Positions 34,252-56,400 are shown, counted from the stretch's first letter. The stretch is DNA of 64,000 nt from Zygnema cylindricum (GCA_037447655.1 JBBHKE010001843.1:65953-129952); one strand, 5' to 3'. Notes: generated by a model not told the origin, from the sequence alone. Numbers and translations are program-made.

Positions 34252-36966
34252 ATGCTGAAGAAAATCCAGAGACGTTTCTCTGAAGATGGAATTACACGCA
34301 GTAGAGATGATGAAAGCTTTGACACTTCAAGGCCTTGTCCATATTTAGAATGTGTCTTGGACAATATAGACATTTGCTCCAATATCATCAGTTATCTAAA
34401 TCATCCCTGCGATCTGGATGCCTTTTCTTGCACATCACAATTTGTCCGGAAAGCTGTGAATTTAGCGACTGTGCAGATTACTTGTCGACGTTTGGAAAAC
34501 TTGCAGCGAATTCTGTGCAGGTTTTCAAATATCACAACTTTCAACCTCAAATCAGGTGCAGAAGCCTTAAGAGATACAGACCTAAATCTACTTGTCCAGC
34601 AAGTTCCCCGTCTACGTGATTTAAAGATTTTACGGAAATTTTATGGAAACTCTTTGCAAATTACTGACAAAGGCTTGAGTGCTATAGGTCAATTGACAGC
34701 TTTGGAAGTATTGCATCTCCATGGCTTGCAAATGGTCACTGATGAAGGTTTAGAATTTATTGGAAAGGGCTGCATTTCTCTGCAAGAGTTTAGTTTGCGG
34801 TGGTACTCCAACACGCATATTCTTCAATCTTTTGAGTCACCCACACATTTTATCACTCCTAATGGTTTGAAGGAATTCCTGAGCAGTCGAAGAGTGAGCT
34901 TGAGGACACTTGGCATTGATGATTCTTGCGGTAATGGTCCGGACTTGTTGTCCACCATTTTGTCCTTCGAAAATATCGTATCACTTTCATTAACTGGAAG
35001 TCGCCACCTTCAATGCACCAATTTGGTCAAAGAGGAGATATCATGCTTTCGTCTCCGAAACTTATCTGTAGTGGCTATCGGAGTAAACATGGATGCATTT
35101 CTTGATTGCATAATGCATGGTGGTGCTAAATTAGAGAACGTGAATTTTGAAAGCTTATTGACAAAGTCCACATTGCATAGCCTATCTTTGTCTACTTCCC
35201 TATGCGCACTCAAGATTGGTCCGAGGACTTCTAAAATCAATGATAAAGAGTTAGCAAGTTTTTTTGTTCGTACACCCAATTTGACGAGTCTTTGTATTCG
35301 ACAAGTTGTCAAGGATGAGGTGATTAAGGCCATGTTGAAGCATCTTCCAAACCTTGAGGTACTTGAATTCCTGGGATTGGCAAAAATTGGCCCTCTAGGA
35401 CTAGGAAATCTTTCTCAGTGCTCTTCTCTTAAGTCATTAAGAATTTCCACATTTTTTCGGTGTAATTGTATGTCCCTTTCGGCAGCAAATTTTCCCTTTT
35501 TGAAACACATTTCTTTCCAACTTAGTATTGATGATGAAGTAACGTCTTCTGAAAAGGAAGTTGACGATGATGCACGTAGCTTTTGTACCTTGTTGTCAAC
35601 TTGCCGACAGTTACGTCGGTTGGAGTTGCAAATAAAGACGAGGTGGCGAAGTGTTATGGTAGCACTGAAGGATGCAAGTTATTGTGCTTTGGAGGAGCTT
35701 GATTTGGAATGGGAATGCCTCAATGACCATGAGTTGGAAGCAGTTTTAAGATGGATGCCTCACCTTCGGCTTTTGAACCTTACAAGGCGAGTAATTAATG
35801 CTGAACCAAATGTGTTCTCAAGACAGAAAATGGTTTTCAATTCGGGAAGGGTTTCTCTTTTAAACGCCTTTTTTTTTGTTTTTTTTTTGGTAAAGTGTCC
35901 TTTCTACTCTTAAGATGCAATTTTTTTTCTCCGTTGTAGGATTTTCTTATTCTTGTAGGTAGGTCATACATGTGAGGAGTATTCACCTTCTTCTGCGGTT
36001 AAACAATGTTCTTGTCATCGTGTTACCAACGTCACAAGTAAAAAAACTATTATGAATTCCCAATGTTAATGTTGTGTACAGGATCCCTTCAATGTTGTTC
36101 CAAGCTTCCTGATCAACTTTGAAGCAGATTATGTTTTCAATGTCTTTTCTCTGTTCAATGAACGCTAAATTAGGTGCTTTCATGTGGTAAAATTTGATCA
36201 AGGTAGTTGCAAAATAACTATGACGAGTTTGGATTTTTTTGATTATGGTCACCAAACCATGTTCCAGAATTTGGCCAAGAAAGTCCTGCAGTCATGCCTT
36301 CTCAAAGTTTGTTATATGCCTCAGTTGCATGACTGAGAGGCTGAAAAAACCAGTCTGGTGAAAGAATAGATTTAGCATCTTCCGTTGCAACCTCTGGGCT
36401 TTTAAATTTGAAAGCATGTGCCGGTGGGATGCTCCGAAAAAGTGGAATGATCAAATTTCTTGCTCTTTTTGTTACTGGATCAGTTAGAGCTGTAATACCG
36501 TTTGGACTGGATGTGTATACGATGATGGTAGCATCCTAAAATAAATGCATGTGCGGACAAGGAACGATGGTGAACATTGCCAAGATTGGGCAGTTCCACG
36601 AAGGACTTCATTTTACTGGAACTCCCTGTTGAACTCTTTTAATGCTCACAGCTTGTTTTATAATATTGTTCCAGGTGCAAAGAGATTACTGATCTCGGTC
36701 TGAAAGCAGTCGGCAACTTCTGCCCTGGGTTACTCTGTGTAAGTTTGTCATTCACCCTTATCTCAGATGAAGGTTTGGCGCACCTTTCCACATGCACAAG
36801 ACTTCAGAGGCTCGATGTGTTTTGTAGCAATGTCAAAGGCTTTGGCTTGCTGCAAGTGGCTCAGACATGTATATGGCTTCGAGATGTTACTATGAGCATT
36901 GATTTGGAGCATTCCGAAGGTGCTCGCCTCCTCAAAAGTAGGGGTTGTGGTGTAACCTTCTATTAG
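34252..36966 (+). CDS. F-box / leucine-rich repeat protein (2 exons)
   Basis: Exon 1 34252-35786, exon 2 36675-36966, 608 residues. Residues about 31-70 (ICSNIISYLNHPCDLDAFSC) look like an F-box; the rest is a long series of leucine-rich repeats of the type LxxLxLxxCxxITDxGLxxIG, for example ITDKGLSAIGQLTALEVLHL and EITDLGLKAVGNFCPGLL. Such proteins are usually substrate receptors of SCF ubiquitin ligases, with the LRRs selecting the target; the substrate is unknown. The junction LLNLTR|CKEITDLGL requires exon 1 to end at 35786, so the intron (888 bp) begins GCGAGT and ends AG, a GC-AG intron; a GT donor four bases on (at 35791) would break the frame. The start is the first ATG of the open frame. 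A transposon insertion sits just upstream, so the promoter may be altered. Confidence 0.82.
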
Positions 36967-38100
36967 ATGTAGCAAAAAGCACCAGTTTGTTCAGATATTT
37001 AGGGTCTGAAGAACATTTTGTTAAATTTTATGTGCATAGGATTATACCTTCTTTATCCGCAGCTACGAGCTGTCGGCAGAAAGCAATTCTTCTAGTTGAT
37101 GGAGAACATATGATGATGTTATGTAGGCAAATTCCAACTTTGTGTATGTCACATGTTTTTATGAATCGTTGATCAATTCTTGGGTTATGTTGTGAGGATT
37201 TTACCCTCGGCGTCTTTAAGGCTTCCTGTGCGGCCCCAAACCGTATAGACCCTGGTTATGTGTGTCTTTTTGTGATCATACATACTAGTCAGCAACTTTT
37301 TCAATTTCGACATCGCTGGAAAGGCTCAAGCAGGACAAGGAAAACATGCTGTTTTTAAATTCAGCAAACAATAAAAAAAAGAGGTATAGCCAGGCCACGT
37401 TGTAACTTTTCACATCAAATTTGGTGTGGAAGATGTATTGAGCACTGAGGTTGTCATTCTACATCAGAAACGCACAGGTGTTTTTATAAAGTGACTTATG
37501 TTGCATCCTATGTGAGATAACGTTAAAGCCTTTATGGATACCGATGTAAAAATGCAAAGGCGACGTATAACTACACAATCTCTCACCATTATGATTGGTG
37601 ATTTATTGGCATTAAGGCTGTTAATAGTGTAGTAACAATGGTTTGGTTAATATAGCCCATTTCAGTATATCTACTCAAATGGTGCTACCAACACTATTTA
37701 TCAGATGGTTTACCATCGCTTTTGTTTAACAGTCTTGACATCTCTTAAAATTTGCTATCAACACTATTTTATCATTTTGGGTAAAGAGCCCGGCAATCAG
37801 CATTAAAAGGTTGGTAAAAAGGTTTAAACCGCCTGTGCCGCCCGAAAATCTGAAAATCTTCCGACCAATGTCTGGATGCTTATTTGCTCTGAAGATGTGT
37901 AAAATTTGGAACAAACGCAGAACTTATAGCTTTAAGATTGTTGTATCGCATTAGAAGTATTTATTCCCTACTGTAACCTCCCACAGGGCTTCTTCGGTTG
38001 CACGTATTCTCAGGATAAACCACCCATCTAGTTTGGTATTACTCTGTTCCTTCACACTCAAAATTTTGCAGCTTCAGATTCTTGTCAAAAGAATCCCTCC
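36967..38100. other. 3' flank of the F-box gene, no further gene seen
   Basis: Probably 3' UTR at first (AATAAA near 37370). At 37704-37717 it holds GATGGTTTACCATC followed by CGC and a T-rich run, the same 3' hairpin as the non-LTR element at 7818, so a retroposon 3' end may be present. Confidence 0.5.
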
Positions 38101-38372
38101 CACTACGCGACGGCACCTGCTCCCCGTCGCCATGTACCTCCGGATCTGACTTTTGTCTTCTTCTCCCCCACTACGCGACGGCACCTGCTCCCCGTCGCCA
38201 TGTACCTCCGGATCTGACTTTTGTCTTCTTCTTCCCCACTACGCGACGGCACCTGCTCCCCGTCACCATGTACCTCCAGATATGACTTTTGTCTTCTTCT
38301 TCCCCACTACGCGACGGCACCTGCTCCCTGTCGCCATGTACCTCCGGATCTGATTTTTGTCTTCTTCTTCCC
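38101..38372. repeat. Tandem repeat, four copies of a 68-bp unit
   Basis: Units start CACTACGCGACGGCACCTG at 38101, 38169, 38237 and 38305 and differ by only a few bases. Open frames across it are a by-product of the unit and are not taken as genes. Confidence 0.95.
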
Positions 38373-38442
38373 CCTCTCTCCCCTTTCCCCCTCATTTTTC
38401 TCGTGTATATTGAGTGGGACCATGTGAAACATTACTTTTTTG

Positions 38443-39255
38443 TAGTGTTGTGTATTGGTTAAAAATTTATCGCGATAACACCGATACCGATAGTTATCGA
38501 TTACCGAACGGTCGGAGGTCCCAAAATAGTGGTCAGAGACCAACAAATTCCATATCGGCGATAACTTTTAAAAAATATAGTATGCATACAATAGTACTAT
38601 ATAACATACTGAATTTTATTATTTACTCTACATAGCGTGGTATGCCATATAATGTATCTGTTCCATAGCTGTTTAACTAAAATCTATTACGGACAACGCA
38701 GCACATAAACGTTAATAAATTTAAAACAATACTTTATAGTTCTAAATCTATAGTATTGAAACGAACAAATTAAATTACATTGTAAAGTTTTAAATCAAAC
38801 TTTTTCAAAAAACATATGTACAGACGAACAGATCAAACGAGCACATCTGTCAGACTGCCACCATTTACTGCAGCCTACTGCCACCATCTTTTGCCACCTT
38901 TTTTTAACGATTCAGGGGCACCTAGTGAGGAAATAGTAGTTTTTTATAAAATTGTAAAAATATATATTTATTCATTGCAATCTTTTACCGAAATCCGGGG
39001 GAAGAAGGTCCGCGGCGCGTCCAGGGAATAACACATACAGTTGAGTGTACTTGCCGTACATTTACCTGTACGGTCCATACAGATATCGTCAATAGTTATT
39101 GATATCAGTGCTATCACCGATATACACCCGATATTATCGGTTATTTATCGGCAATAAGACCGACAGCGATATATCGTACCAATATATCGATTATAGGCTA
39201 CCCGAAAGAAGGCCCATATCGGTTATGGGCATATCCTTACCGATACACAGCACTA
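38443..39255. mobile_element. Non-autonomous hAT element (family K), copy 2
   Basis: Termini TAGTGTTGTGTATTGG and CCGATACACAGCACTA, flanked by CTTTTTTG at 38435-38442 and 39256-39263. Both ends carry dense CGATA/TATCG motifs. The interior is an inverted relative of 31982-32875. 813 bp, no transposase. Confidence 0.9.
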
Positions 39256-39263
39256 CTTTTTTG

Positions 39264-40639
39264 TGTGGAAGAACATAATTGATTTACAAGAATCTGTAAT
39301 TCTTTTCGATTGAATGAACATAAAAAAACAAAAATAAAAATTGGAGATGTATTTAAATAAGTGTTTTGCAGTTAGACATTCACCCCTTGAACACCACTGC
39401 ACAACACACATGCAGAAACCTGCTATGCTGTAGCACAACTATAAATCCATAAGAAAAAAAGACATGGATTCAACCATAACTAGCAAATAACGTTGAAAGC
39501 TTTCCTGAATACAGACAGTTTTCATAATGCTCCCTGTAAGCTTAAACTAAGAGCAGGAACAAACTTGACCGTTAACCTCATGTATTTATTTCCTGACAAA
39601 CACTAAATTAGACTTGTGTCAGACTATGACATGCAGCTAGAAGCTAATAGGTTATGAGATAATAATATTTTCTCCATATAAAAATGACGTAAAGCTAAAG
39701 ACACAAGGCACCAACAAAAGAAGCCAGATTAATCACCAAACCATGAAATCGAAGTCACGAAAAATGAGCCACAAGAAACAAATACGGTAGAAGATACAAA
39801 CATAGAGACACAGCAAAAAAAAGAAGAATAAGAATGATGCTCAGTTCACAAAAGCGACCATCCACATCTCTGCAAGGATGAACATATTTTTTTCTCATTT
39901 CCGTACGCAGAAACAGGTTTCACAACAGATGTTTCCATATGGACAAGCCTGTCTAGAGAAGGAGAGCCAAATGAGTCCACTATCTGCTCCAAACTCTCTC
40001 TCCCTCGATTCTGAGATACCACCCTCCATTATCTGCTGAAACATACCAAATAAATTTATGTCAGCTCAACAGAATTAAAGATCCTCCTGAAACATAAATA
40101 TAACTCTAGTCGCTTAGAAAACAGAAAATCTTAGGGTAATTGTACATAAGCTAGAACTGGCGTTACTAGTCACTGATCACAGTAATACACAAATGTATGG
40201 AAGTGTCTCATCCATTTTTCTGTACGATCACTGCGATTACTGGCAGTGGCGCCAGTAATAGTCCTCTATTACCCTGTTAAACACCTTTCTAGCACCCTTC
40301 ATTTATCTAGCACACCGCCTTTCCCTTTTTGCTCTGAGGAAAAAACCAGCGTAAAACAGCTTACGGTAATCAGGATCAGTAAGCACGTTGTTATACCCAG
40401 TCACATTTCACCTAACTTTGTACGTTTGTGAAGTCATTGACCAAATAATTGAGCGCTCACACATAAGAGGTCATTTTGTTCCCTCTCTATGGTAGCCCAG
40501 TACCAAGACATTCGACACAACAATCACATTTGTGAATAGAATCTTATAGCAGAATCTAAAGTTCAGGGAGAAACTCTACAGCGCTAGCATATACTGAGAA
40601 GGAACTCTTACCAATCATTTGTGCCACTTAGAAAAAAAC
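39264..40639. other. Gene-poor stretch downstream of RPL23
   Basis: AT-rich, no exon or repeat family recognised. The right end should be the RPL23 3' UTR. Confidence 0.5.
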
Positions 40640-43676
<3,037 letters not shown>

Positions 43677-43757
43677 GGCTGCCCCCCCTTTCAAAACCCC
43701 AGCAGAGCTTCCCTAACAGTCTGCAGAAGAGACCATCTACGAAACCTTCGCCCAAAT

Positions 43758-43766
43758 TTAGGGTTT
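43758..43766 (-). promoter_or_regulatory. Telo-box upstream of RPL23
   Basis: AAACCCTAA on the minus strand, 82-90 bp before the ATG. This element is typical of plant ribosomal-protein and translation-factor genes, usually near the transcription start. Confidence 0.65.
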
Positions 43767-44253
43767 CTTCCGTGCGACAAACTGGAAAGTTGCAAAGGTT
43801 CGCATGCATCCAAAAAGGTCGAATATGTCGCAGAAACGTTTTCGACCGTCGATGTTTAATGTATGAGTAAACGAACGTTAGACGATTCTTAAGTTAAGTT
43901 TTCCGAAATGTCGCCTGGCATAGAACCAGTAAATTTAATGCATGGTCGGAACAGGACTGGCGTCACTTTCATTAAACTAACAGTGACAATTCTATATGAT
44001 GTGTATTAAACTCCTTAACAAAATGATGCCTGATGACAGTGATGAGCACTAGAAATATCGTCAGATTACGCGATGGTAGTACGGTATGACATCACAATCC
44101 CCACTAAACGCTGTGTAAGCATGTGTATAAGTATTAAAAATTCTGCAGTGCAGTTTTAATGCTTTAAATATGGAAAAATACAATACGCTGTTTTGTGTTT
44201 AATATCGCACTGTCATAAAATTCTAATGTGTCGAGAGCTATGTAATCACTAAT

Positions 44254-44294
44254 CAGTACAGTACAGTACTGTACTGTACAGTACAGTACTGTAC
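44254..44294. repeat. GTAC palindrome array
   Basis: 41 bp made only of CAGTA and TACTG steps, with nested palindromes such as ACAGTACAGTACTGTACTGT. A shorter relative is at about 44439-44457. Confidence 0.85.
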
Positions 44295-44708
44295 AATTTT
44301 ATTGGCCGCGAGAATTGAAATTTGAAATTTTTAGAAATCTTAGTACAGGCTTTGTTCCCTCGAACAAACATTCACTCTGTCAATTTGCAATAGACAAAAA
44401 ACAAACAAACACGAACCCTAAAACAAAATAACAACTACTGTACAGTACTGTACTGCACCATGAGTCAGTTACAGTGTGTGTGATAAGCAGCGGAAATTTT
44501 GTATATGGATTGAATCAGATTTTCTCAATAAATAAATAATAAAAACGTGTGAACAATTGGGCTTTGCAAAGTATAGGTTTTATATCTGTCAAATTGTATT
44601 GAACTGAACTCGTTAGTGGGCCTATGTTACCAAAAACATAATAAAACTTCTGTTGACTCCCTTCCACACACAACTTAACCCTAAAAACAAGGCATCTTGG
44701 TATCAACC

Positions 44709-50754
<6,046 letters not shown>

Positions 50755-53493
50755 ATCTTTTTGGACTCAAGGGCTCATATGCTCATAAAATTCATGATAC
50801 GAGTGACAAGTGACCTGATTGGTGACTTGTATGTAAAATATGCAGGTTGTCTTGTTTTGGAAGATGTAATGTGAATCAAAATGGGTCCTTGGATTTGTGT
50901 GGAACTTATTTGTGAATGACAATCATCGTTCAAATGTGCGAAAACAATTGGAACTGCTATATGTATTTTCCCCGCAATATGCGTACTATATGGTTATTCC
51001 AAGTATAATAAACATATAGTTGGAGGAACAACATATAGCATTTCTAGTACTTTCCGCACATTTAAACTATGATGATTATAGTATGTAAAAGGCTGTTCTT
51101 ATCATGAAAATGTGTATTTACGGGATATTTTTGCACCTCATGGCAATCTCGGTATGCTATACTTCCCAAGAACGTGAATTTCCATGTTGGAAATGCAAAA
51201 GAAAATTCTCAGATGAGCGTCATGGTTACGGAGGCGAAGCACTGGAAATTGCTGGTTCAAGGGGACTTACAATCTTGTTTGGATGTACTTTCTCAGGTTC
51301 ACAATACCAGTCATTGAATTACAGAAATGAAAGAGAAACATTGCAAGGATTGAACTGTAACAAGATGTAACAAGAATCTTTTTGTGATATTTGTTCTTTT
51401 GTCCTATCGTGTGATCCTACTATTGTACAACCAACTGAGATATTCAATGAGAATTTGAGAATTTTAACAGAATTACATCGTGTCTCATGCTGATACCTAA
51501 AAAAAAGATGCTTTATTTTTACTCCTCATTTAAACACACGAGCATCTTCCATGCAAACGTGCTCCAAGACAAGTGGTATTAACACTGACAAGCAGGTTAG
51601 GGATGTAAATTTAATACTGATGTAATGTTTGCTTAAGGTTGCCCGAGATTTGGTAAAAACCAGGTCAAAATTGAGGAATCTTACACAAACTCTATATAAA
51701 CATCGTACTCCCCAAGTTGCCAGCAGTGTAAAGTTTGTCCTCAAGAACCTTCTCTTCCCGCAAAACTTTCAGGCAACTGGTCATTTTCCAGAATTTGTAC
51801 TACCATAAGTTGTTGACCTTAAAACTTCACAAAGCACAAATGTGCATTTAAATTACACCTGCCGGGCATACATAGATCCTGTGCTGGTTTTCCAACGCCA
51901 AAAAGCAAGCATGATATTGTGAAAGGCTCAGAAAACATGCAATTGTAAAGCGACTCAAAGAGTAATAAAAAAATAAGATAAGAGACCTTCTGAGATTGCC
52001 TTCCGAGGCTAAACTTCTATTCTATTTCTAATCTCAAATAAGGTGCTTGAGCTAGTCACAAGTGCGAGGTTCTACTGCGACGAGTTCCAGAAATGTTGAA
52101 ATGTCATTAATTAGATGGATGGTCGCAGTCAAGATTCTCTTATTCCCAAACGTTCTAAAATTGCCCGTTTTCTAACTGCCGAAATAATGTGAATTGTTGG
52201 ACATTCTTTCTACCTATTTTACTTAACAAAAATGGTGCCGTTGACACCCATGCAAATTTCTGTCAAAAAAGGTTTACAGAGTTTTAGAAAACATCTACTG
52301 TGTTTTAACGAGGTTTTTAGGGTGGTGCGAAGGCAAACAAGTTTCACCGCTTATTAAAATGGCCTGAAAAGAATTAAACTGAGCTTATTAATCCTAATAC
52401 CCACAAAATTTTTGACCTGGGTTTCTTAGCGAGTTTGCCTTGGACGTTATTTCAAAAAAAAACAGGACCTGCAAATTTACAAACGCCAAGTATGATTAAG
52501 TTTTGACTTTTTGATGCAACAAAAAATTGCCGATCTTGCCTCGGAAAGATAATATTGAACTGTTGCATTCTAAAGTCATTCATTGTCAAATTGTTCATTA
52601 GTTTAGGAACTTGTGACCTTCCTAAAATGTTTTTGCACACTAGGAATCAAATGAGTAAGCTTGAAGAATTTAGCTGAACTTAGAAGTTTCCACACTAAAT
52701 ATGGTCTGTTACAACGTACTTGCAAAATTGGAAAAGAAAAACAGACGAGAGAAATAAACGAAGAAAATGAAGCACGTTGACCACGAGGTATAAAGATTGA
52801 AAACTTACAAAGGAAAATTTAAATTTAGGGCAATTATCACAAAACGTCATAGTTTCTTTTGGTTGGACGGTCCCTTTTGCATATAAGAGCTTCCAGCTAC
52901 CTCCACTCTAAGGAGCTCTTCATCCGAGTCAGTAAGACTTCCATCCTCACAATGACAATTATTTTCCTGCCAAAAGAAAATGTTTACCTAGAAAAAGATT
53001 TCAAATATTGTGAGAGTGTCGGTCGACAGTTGAATCACCCATGTTTAAATATCAATAAAAAACCAAAAAGAAGGGTAAAAGAGCTCGAAAAAGTTTGATA
53101 GTAACTAGTTGATAAGAGTTATCGACCATTCACTCAGGTTTTATTTTTAATGTGTTGTGGAGGGCCACGATAAAGTTAACCACAGAACTACACTTAGTCA
53201 CATAAGTCAATTAACCACAGTTGCTGTAACTTCGAAAAACTAAGAAGGTCACGTGTCTGCCGTTGTTATGCCATAATGCATTCCGTTATTTCATGGGTTA
53301 AAAGAAAAGAGAAAAAAACAAACCTTTCAAGCTCTTGTTTCAACGACTTGTGCCTACTTCTAACATCTTACTCAAGGGCAATACATCTCTCCCTTCCCCT
53401 TTTCCTTCCCCGCCCCTCTCCCTCACATACTCACCCAATCCCTTTACTTCACCTGTCTTGATTCTCTTACACCTCACACGTCTTCTTTCACGT
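50755..53493. other. Convergent intergenic region
   Basis: Lies between the stop codons of ecdysoneless (+) and the SNF2/HNH gene (-). A possible poly(A) signal AATAAA is at 51007-51012. No further gene, repeat family or RNA is recognised. Confidence 0.5.
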
Positions 53494-56400
53494 TTACCTC
53501 TTTGAGCATATATAGCTCACCTTGGTTGTGTCCTTGTCCACTTTCTCCCCTTCTCCCACCATTTGTTCCTCCTCAAGGCAACTCCCATCTGTCGTCCCTT
53601 CCTCCTCCTTACCATCAGAGCTTAGACAACTACTTTTTTCTCTCCACCTAAATACATCCCACCTTCCCACGTTCAGCTTCTCCTCTCTCTCCCCCTTCTT
53701 GCGAACAATCACTTTTGTCCCCTGCACTCGATTTTGCATTTTTTTTGTTTTCCGGGCAGCTTCTTTGGCTAATTCCTTCTGTTTTTGAATATCCTCCTTC
53801 TCCACTTGTTTCAAAAGAGAGTTAATCAACTTCTCCTTCTTTCTCTGTTGCTGTCTCTCTTCCGCCCACCTTCTTTTCTGTTCATTTGTAACTTTTAAGT
53901 GACAAACAACGCACAAAGTACGTAAATTCTCTAAACCACATTCTCCTGTTCCACCACAGTCCCAAAATCAATTCTATGTTGCTTCATGCTTTTTAAAGAA
54001 CTCATTTTTTAAATGATTACAACATTACTTTAAATGATTACTTTATATTCATCTTCAAAACATATATTTTTTCAAATCATTCAAGAGGGAGACGAGAGAT
54101 AAAATGAAAGGCATCAAATGAATGAAAATTTTAGTGAACTACTTCAACAGATATTAAACAAGAATCTAATAAAAAAACAAATACACAACAAAAAACGTCC
54201 CAGAGCCTGACGCAGACTCCATATGATGTGAAACTGTCTAGTTTCAACTGACTAGTTTGAAGTTCCTTGATTAGATAGCAGCAATTAAAGTTCAAGAAGT
54301 TGACATGATTAAAGTGTTGTAGCTAGATTTATAACAACTTAAGTCTAAGAAGTGCATATGATTTTTAAAGAATCGTTTACCTCCTCCCTCGTAAACAGCA
54401 GTTATGTGGTCAGCATGCCAAGCATTTCCTCCACATGGCTTCTCCACTAATCTTTTTATCCTGGAAATTCCAACTCATATCAATTTACCATTAGAGAGTT
54501 CAATCAACACCAGAGCTGTTAACTAAACCTTCAAACGTTCTGTCAGACAGCATCTCAATTTTCCAAATGAAAAGATACCACAGAAAAACACAATGAAAAA
54601 CTCACAGGTTTGGAAAATCTGCAAAGGCCGGAGCTGCTTGGACAATGTGCTTCTCTCTAATTGGACCTTGGAGAACACGGAGTTTTTTAACCAATCCGTA
54701 ACAATCGAGTTTGCACGTAGAACACACTCCCCGTTCGAGATCAAATAAAGCCTGTCCTATCACCCTTTCAAGGTTTCAGTGGCTCATTTCATCTGAGAAA
54801 CAACCGTTTATTCAGTCACTTATTACGAGAATTCAGCTTATTATTTTAAATTTTGAAGTAACCAAACTGATGTACTGCTGTGAGATTAACAATCGATAAC
54901 TAGAGCCTTTTAAAAGCCCAATTTAACACGTTACAAAGTTTTCCTAGCTTTTAAAAGCTCAGAAATCAGGGAGGGGGAGCGGGAGAGGGAGAGAGAGAGG
55001 GAGAGGGAGAGGGAGAGGGGCGGGGGAGAGCAAGAGGGGGAGGGGGAGGGGGAGGGAGAGGGAGAGGGAGAGGGAGAGGGAGAGGGAGAGGGAGAGGGAG
55101 AGGGAGAGGGAGAGGGAGAGGGAGAGGGAGAGGGAGAGGGAGAGGGAGAGGGAGAGGGAGAGGGAGAGGGAGAGGGAGAGGGAGAGGGAGAGGGAGAGGG
55201 AGAGGGAGAGGGAGAGGGAGAGGGAGAGGGAGAGGGAGAGGGAGAGGGAGAGGGAGAGGGAGAGGGAGAGGGAGAGGGAGAGGGAGAGGGAGAGGGAGAG
55301 GGAGAGGGAGAGGGAGAGGGAGAGGGAGAGGGAGAGGGAGAGGGAGAGGGAGAGGGAGAGGGAGAGGGAGAGGGAGAGGGAGAGGGAGAGGGAGAGGGAG
55401 AGGGAGAGGGAGAGGGAGAGGGAGAGGGAGAGGGAGAGGGAGAGGGAGAGGGAGAGGGAGAGGGAGAGGGAGAGGGAGAGGGAGAGGGAGAGGGAGAGGG
55501 AGAGGGAGAGGGAGAGGGAGAGGGAGAGGGAGAGGGAGAGGGAGAGGGAGAGGGAGAGGGAGAGGGAGAGGGAGAGGGAGAGGGAGAGGGAGAGGGAGAG
55601 GGAGAGGGAGAGGGAGAGGGAGAGGGAGAGGGAGAGGGAGAGGGAGAGGGAGAGGGAGAGGGAGAGGGAGAGGGAGAGGGAGAGGGAGAGTGGGAGCGAA
55701 AGGGAGAGGGAGAAGAGAGGGAGTGGGAGAGGGTGAGGGAGAGAGAGAGGGAGGCGGAGAGGGAGAGGGAGGGAGGGAGCGAGAACGGAGAGGGAGGCCT
55801 CACTTCACGAACGAAAGCAACGCTGGTTTTGCTGAGGTAGATATCCAAACACGTGAATGAACAAAATAGATCCTTCATCGTTCGAGGATTTTCACCTCTT
55901 GCATGTCTGTTCACCCGCCATTCTTGCAACAATTGTAAACCTGAATCGGACCATAATTTTCTGACGTTGTTCAAATAAATGTGATCAGATACTTCTCAAA
56001 AAACACCGGGGATTGTTATAAGGGTGAAGAACTTTTTCTGCTCTGAAAGTCAGTCTTCTTGTTGTACTGACAATGAACTTTTTAATTGTATTTAACGACC
56101 AAAAGAGAAGGGGCTGATATTCTGATAAAAAACCTACATAAATGCCTTTAAGCACTAATATTGATAGGCAATGCAGATGTCTCTGGAGAAAGTCTATCAG
56201 GCCAGTCCCTCAGAATGCAAACTCCTGTTTTTTGAAGTTTAAATTCCGATTATATCAATGCTTATTCACGCTACTATGAACACCACTTTCACACACACGA
56301 TACTAATTAGTTTCATACGAACTCATGTCTTTTACTGATCAAAGGTTTCTAGTTCAGCTTAACAACAGCCTCGCATGACCTTAGTTTCTGAACAGTGCGG

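Larger units (their letters stand above)
43677..44708. promoter_or_regulatory. Shared divergent intergenic region of RPL23 and ecdysoneless
   Basis: 1,032 bp between the two start codons must hold both promoters. It contains a telo-box on the RPL23 side, CCCTAA-type phrases at about 44417 and 44679, and two clusters of GTAC-centred palindromes (44254-44294 and about 44439-44457). No open frame is supported. Confidence 0.6.

Noticed and set aside
38101-38372. Possible CRISPR-like array
   Set aside because: Contiguous 68-bp tandem copies without unique spacers, in a eukaryotic genome.
38135-38395. Repeated short protein across the 68-bp array
   Set aside because: Frame and composition follow the repeat; no flanking coding sequence.
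54931-55974. Long Ser-Pro-rich open frame on the minus strand
   Set aside because: It is the translation of the AGGGAG microsatellite and crosses a real exon (55906-55804) in another frame.
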